In this document: in pieces, positions 4,351-7,324 of the stretch
Numbering within the stretch: position 1 is the stretch's first letter
Layout: each line of letters opens with the position of its first letter
NCBI GenBank assembly: GCA_013811855.1
Contig: JACCUL010000240.1
Span: 1-7,324 of the forward strand
Reading direction: 5' to 3'
Length of the DNA: 7,324 nucleotides
Source of the DNA: Acidimicrobiia bacterium
Lineage (GTDB): Bacteria; Actinomycetota; Acidimicrobiia; Acidimicrobiales; Ilumatobacteraceae
Translations under genes and position numbers: made by a program
Notes under the pieces: model-generated
Told to the model about the DNA's origin: nothing
Database searches by the model: none
The model's input: only the letters and a program-made list of their open reading frames with translations

Positions 4351-6789
4351 ATGAGGCACATGGGTCAGGCGTTCATCGCGCTCGCAACCGGACTGGCGGT
4401 CGTCGTGCCCGCTACGACGGTGGGCGCCGCGGCGGCTCCGACGCTGGGCGCGGCGGCCACGACACCGCCGGCAGGGTTCGTCACAACGGTGATCGCCAAC
4501 AGCGGCATCTTCGCGCCGACCCTCATGGCGTTCACCCCCGAGGGCCACATCGTCATCTCGCAGCAGACCGGCAAGATCAAGATCTTCCACGGTGGCTCGG
4601 TCAGCGCAACCCCCTACCTCAGCCTGAACGTGTCGAGCACGTCGGACCGCGGCGTGCTCGGCATCGCCTTCGACCCGGCCTACGCCACGAACCGGTACGT
4701 GTACGTCTACTACCACCGGCCGACACCCACGATCCACGGCGTGATCAGCAGGTTCGTGGTCCGGGCGAACGGCCTGAGTGCCGACCCCGCCACCGAGAGG
4801 GTCCTCTACACGATGGACTCGCTCGACCCCAACGGGGTCCACACGGGTGGAGTGCTCAAGTTCGGTCCCGACGGCAAGCTCTACGTGTCGGTCGGCGATG
4901 ACGGTAGGGGCGTCACCGTCTCGCACAGCTTGACCTCGGACCTCGGCAAGATCCTGCGCATCAACGCCGACGGGTCGATCCCGACGGACAACCCCTTCGT
5001 TGCGCAGGCGACCGGCAAGTACCGCGCCATCTGGTCGAAAGGCCATCGCAACCCGTACACGTGGACGTTCGATCCGCGGGGTCGCCTGTTGCTGGCGGAG
5101 GTCGGGCTCGACAGGTTCGAGGAGATCAACGACGTCGTCCCGGGCGGGGACTACGGGTGGCCGGACTACGAGGGGCCGGACAATGGCGATGCGCGGTTTG
5201 TCGATCCCGTGTACGCCTACGGCCACGGTGCCGATGCCGACACGGGCTGCGCCATCATCGGCGCCGCGGTGGCGGATCCGGCGACGTCCACGTTCCCGGC
5301 TGGCTATGACGGCGACTTCTTCTTCGCTGACTACTGCAGCGGCTGGATGAAGGCCTACGACCCGATCACGGATACGGCGACGCCCTTCGCGACGGGGATC
5401 ACCACCCCGACCCACATCATCTTCGGACCCGACGGCAACCTGTACTACCTGACCCGCAACACCCAGGGCGGGTCTGGCTGGATCACCAAGATCTCCTTTA
5501 CCGGCAGCACCGCGCCGTCGATCGCCAACCAGCCCGACGATGTCACCGTCGGCGTCGGCCAGTCGGCCTCGTTCACGGTCGAGGCCCAGGGCCAGGCGCC
5601 GCTCGCCTATCAGTGGCGTCGCAACGGCGTCAACATCCTGGGCGCGACGCAGCCGAGCTACACCCTCGCCAACGCCCAGCTCTCCGACAGCGGTGCGGCG
5701 TTCACCGTGCGCGTCAGCAATGGCTCCGGTTTCGTCGTCAGCGATCCGGCCGTGCTGACGGTCGTGTCGAACCAGTTGCCGGCGCCGACGATCACCGTGC
5801 CCCAGGTCGGCACCAGGTACGTCGCCGGGCAGGTCATCCAGTACGCGGGCACCGCGACGGACCCCGAGGACGGCGCGCTTCCGGCGTCGGCGTTCGATTG
5901 GGAGATCGTCTTCCACCACGGCACGCACACGCACCCGTTCCTCGACCCGGCACCCGGTTCGAGGTCGGGATCGTTCACCGTTCCCGACAGCGCGTTCGAG
6001 ACCGCCGCCGACGTCTGGTTCCGCGTCCAACTCTCCGTGACCGACTCCGGCGGCCGGACGACGACCACGTTCCGCGACGTGTTCCCGAAGACGACGACCC
6101 TGTCGGTGCTGGCGAGCCCGGCCAACACGCAGATCACCCTCGACGGCACCCTCTATCCCTCGCCCCACAAGATCCCGGCGGTCCAGAACATGCAGCGCAC
6201 GATCGGTGCCCCGTCGCCGCAGGCGCTGGCCGGTGGGTCATGGACCTTCGACACGTGGTCCGACGGCGGCGCGGCGCAGCACATTGTCCGACCGACGGCG
6301 GCCGAGAGCCGCTACTTCGCGGTCTTCCGGTTGGGCGCCGGCTCGGTGGGCGCCGGCACCGGCCTCTCGGCCACCTACTTCGACGACCCCAACCTGACCT
6401 CGCCCGTGGTCGAGCGGATCGATCCCGTCGTGCTCCTCCACGTCCCCGCGACGCGCGGCCCCGCCCCGGGTGTCGCGCCCGGGACGTGGTCGGTCCGGTG
6501 GGAGGGCGAGCTCTCACCGCAGTTCACGGAGAGCCACACGTTCCACATCCTCGCCGACGACGGCGTCCGCCTCTGGGTGGGCGGCAACCTCGTCATCGAT
6601 GCGTGGACGCCTGCCGCGGCATCGTTCTACACGTCGGCGCCGATCGCGCTGACCGCCGGGACGAGGGTCCCGATCCGTGTGGAGCTCCGCCAAGGCTCGG
6701 GTCGACTCGGCCAGGCGAGGCTGGTGTGGCAGAGCACCTCGATGCCCTGGTCGGTGATCCCGAGCCGACAGCTGTTCCCGCAGCCCTAG
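4351..6789 (+). CDS. Secreted PQQ-dependent sugar dehydrogenase with Ig-like, PEGA-like and PA14 domains
   Basis: This is an 812-residue exported protein. A Sec signal peptide (MRHMGQAFIALATGLAVVV..., probably cut near residue 29) leads into a glucose/sorbosone dehydrogenase beta-propeller (about 42-385). Key motifs are RGVLGIAFDP, NGVHTGGVLKFGPDGKLYV (His164, the likely catalytic base by analogy with soluble glucose dehydrogenase), GKILRINADGSIPTDNPF, and GHRNP (Arg233-Asn234, PQQ contacts). Next come an Ig-like domain (about 388-472, YQWRRNG...DSGAAFTV), a module with HHGTHTHPF and TDSGGRTTTTF (about 478-580), a PEGA-like part ending WSDGGAAQHIV (582-660), and a PA14 domain (672-808: ATYFDD, FHILADDGVRLWVGG, VELRQGSG). 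The catalytic part would oxidise sugars or sugar-like alcohols outside the cell using PQQ and calcium, and PA14 probably binds carbohydrate. The substrate is not readable. An in-frame TTG at 4303 would spoil the signal peptide, so ATG 4351 is chosen. No PQQ synthesis genes are nearby. Confidence 0.92.
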   Translation: MRHMGQAFIALATGLAVVVPATTVGAAAAPTLGAAATTPPAGFVTTVIANSGIFAPTLMAFTPEGHIVISQQTGKIKIFHGGSVSATPYLSLNVSSTSDRGVLGIAFDPAYATNRYVYVYYHRPTPTIHGVISRFVVRANGLSADPATERVLYTMDSLDPNGVHTGGVLKFGPDGKLYVSVGDDGRGVTVSHSLTSDLGKILRINADGSIPTDNPFVAQATGKYRAIWSKGHRNPYTWTFDPRGRLLLAEVGLDRFEEINDVVPGGDYGWPDYEGPDNGDARFVDPVYAYGHGADADTGCAIIGAAVADPATSTFPAGYDGDFFFADYCSGWMKAYDPITDTATPFATGITTPTHIIFGPDGNLYYLTRNTQGGSGWITKISFTGSTAPSIANQPDDVTVGVGQSASFTVEAQGQAPLAYQWRRNGVNILGATQPSYTLANAQLSDSGAAFTVRVSNGSGFVVSDPAVLTVVSNQLPAPTITVPQVGTRYVAGQVIQYAGTATDPEDGALPASAFDWEIVFHHGTHTHPFLDPAPGSRSGSFTVPDSAFETAADVWFRVQLSVTDSGGRTTTTFRDVFPKTTTLSVLASPANTQITLDGTLYPSPHKIPAVQNMQRTIGAPSPQALAGGSWTFDTWSDGGAAQHIVRPTAAESRYFAVFRLGAGSVGAGTGLSATYFDDPNLTSPVVERIDPVVLLHVPATRGPAPGVAPGTWSVRWEGELSPQFTESHTFHILADDGVRLWVGGNLVIDAWTPAAASFYTSAPIALTAGTRVPIRVELRQGSGRLGQARLVWQSTSMPWSVIPSRQLFPQP

Positions 6790-6805
6790 CGCCACCCATC
6801 CCCGG

Positions 6806-6819
6806 CGCGCCACAGCGCG
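6806..6819. terminator. Short hairpin between convergent genes
   Basis: CGCGC (6806-6810) pairs with GCGCG (6815-6819) around CACA, in the 52-base gap between the converging dehydrogenase and aldo/keto reductase genes. The position suits a shared terminator, but the stem is only 5 bp and has no T-run on either strand. Confidence 0.3.
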
Positions 6820-6841
6820 TTGGCGGAGTTGCACCGCCCGC

Positions 6842-7324
6842 TCACCGACCCCTGCCGGTCAGCGTGCGCAGCCGCTGGCGGCGCACCGCTGCTTTTCCGC
6901 CTACGGGGCGGAACCGCTCGCTGGCCTCGCTCAACTGGCGATCGTCCTCGTCGGAGAGCATGAGCTCCGCGGCCGCGGCGTTGGCCTCGAGCTGCGCGAC
7001 GGTCCTGGCACCCGGGATGGCGACGACGTTCGGCCGTCGAACGAGCCAGGCCAACGCGACCTGCGCCGGGGTCGCGCCGTGCGCCTGCGCCACGTCGCGC
7101 AGGCCATCGAGCAGGTCACGAGCGCGCTCGATGTTCTCCGGGAGGAACAGCGGGTTGCCCCGCCTGACGTCGCCCGGCACGTTGCGTGCGTCGTAGGCCC
7201 CGGACAGGAGCCCCTGTGCCAGCGGGCTGTACGCGATCACGAGCCGACCGGCGGCCTGCGCCCATGGCAGGATCTCCTCGCCCGGCCCGCCGGCAGCGAG
7301 GCTGAAGCGGACCTGGTTGGAGAA
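6842..7324 (-). CDS. Aldo/keto reductase, C-terminal part (runs off the window)
   Basis: The minus-strand frame is open from the right edge to the stop at 6842-6844, giving 160 residues of a protein normally about 310-340 long, so the N-terminal half lies outside the window. Visible motifs are NQVRFSL (the family's NQ-x-x-x-S strand), PWAQAAGRLVIAYSPLAQGLLSG, VALAWLVRRPNVVAIPGARTVAQLEANAAAAELML (the NADPH-binding IPG-x-R/S...Q-x-x-x-N segment), and LSDED before a short basic tail. These enzymes reduce aldehydes or ketones in the cytoplasm with NADPH. The catalytic Asp-Tyr-Lys-His residues would be in the missing half, so the substrate and activity cannot be judged. It converges with the dehydrogenase gene with a 52-base gap, so the two are not co-transcribed. 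A GTG at 7238-7240 is internal, not the start. Confidence 0.9.
   Translation of the reverse strand, partial: FSNQVRFSLAAGGPGEEILPWAQAAGRLVIAYSPLAQGLLSGAYDARNVPGDVRRGNPLFLPENIERARDLLDGLRDVAQAHGATPAQVALAWLVRRPNVVAIPGARTVAQLEANAAAAELMLSDEDDRQLSEASERFRPVGGKAAVRRQRLRTLTGRGR

Noticed and set aside
4207..6168. A 653-codon open frame on the minus strand
   Set aside because: It is antisense to the sugar dehydrogenase, extremely Arg/Gly/Val-rich without any motif, and explained by high GC at third positions of the real gene.

Overview
The window reads as GC-rich chromosomal DNA of an actinobacterium-like organism (Actinomycetota; an Acidimicrobiia-type lineage is a guess). The support is strong G/C preference at third codon positions, a lipoprotein with a Thr/Pro-rich linker, an IS110 and an IS256 element of the kind common in that phylum, and a secreted PQQ-type sugar dehydrogenase with actinobacterial-style accessory domains. 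No tRNA, rRNA or CRISPR array was seen.

The left half (about 1-3260) is a rearrangement scar built around two insertion sequences. From the left it holds: a minus-strand lipoprotein gene that has lost its start and most of its signal peptide and also appears frameshifted; an apparently complete IS110-family element whose DEDD transposase (834-1883, minus) keeps all its key residues; the 3' third of an IS256/Mutator-family element (about 2061-2626, minus); and the 3' half of a plus-strand ankyrin-repeat gene whose 5' end stops where the IS256 remnant begins. The lipoprotein and ankyrin genes point away from each other and both lost the end that faces the IS block. The simplest reading is an IS-associated deletion or rearrangement.

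The most interesting part is the roughly 200 bp upstream of the IS110 transposase. On the transposase strand it can fold into a 10-bp outer stem enclosing two smaller hairpins (1991-2059), a small hairpin (1937-1948), and an 8-bp stem that would bury the transposase Shine-Dalgarno sequence (1884-1922). A TTGACA hexamer sits at the other end of the element, overlapping the transposase stop codon. This layout is what is expected of an IS110 element that encodes a bridge RNA and builds a junction promoter when it circularises. The exact element ends and the RNA itself are inferred.

The right half (3260-7324) is ordinary chromosome. A structure-rich intergenic region with a plausible promoter leads into a possible 21-codon leader ORF overlapping (TGATG) a STAS-domain anti-sigma-factor antagonist gene. 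Next comes a large gene for a secreted PQQ-dependent sugar (glucose/sorbosone) dehydrogenase carrying Ig-like, PEGA-like and PA14 domains; its promoter suggests a leaderless mRNA. Converging on it from the right edge is the 3' part of an aldo/keto reductase gene. These genes do not form an obvious common pathway.
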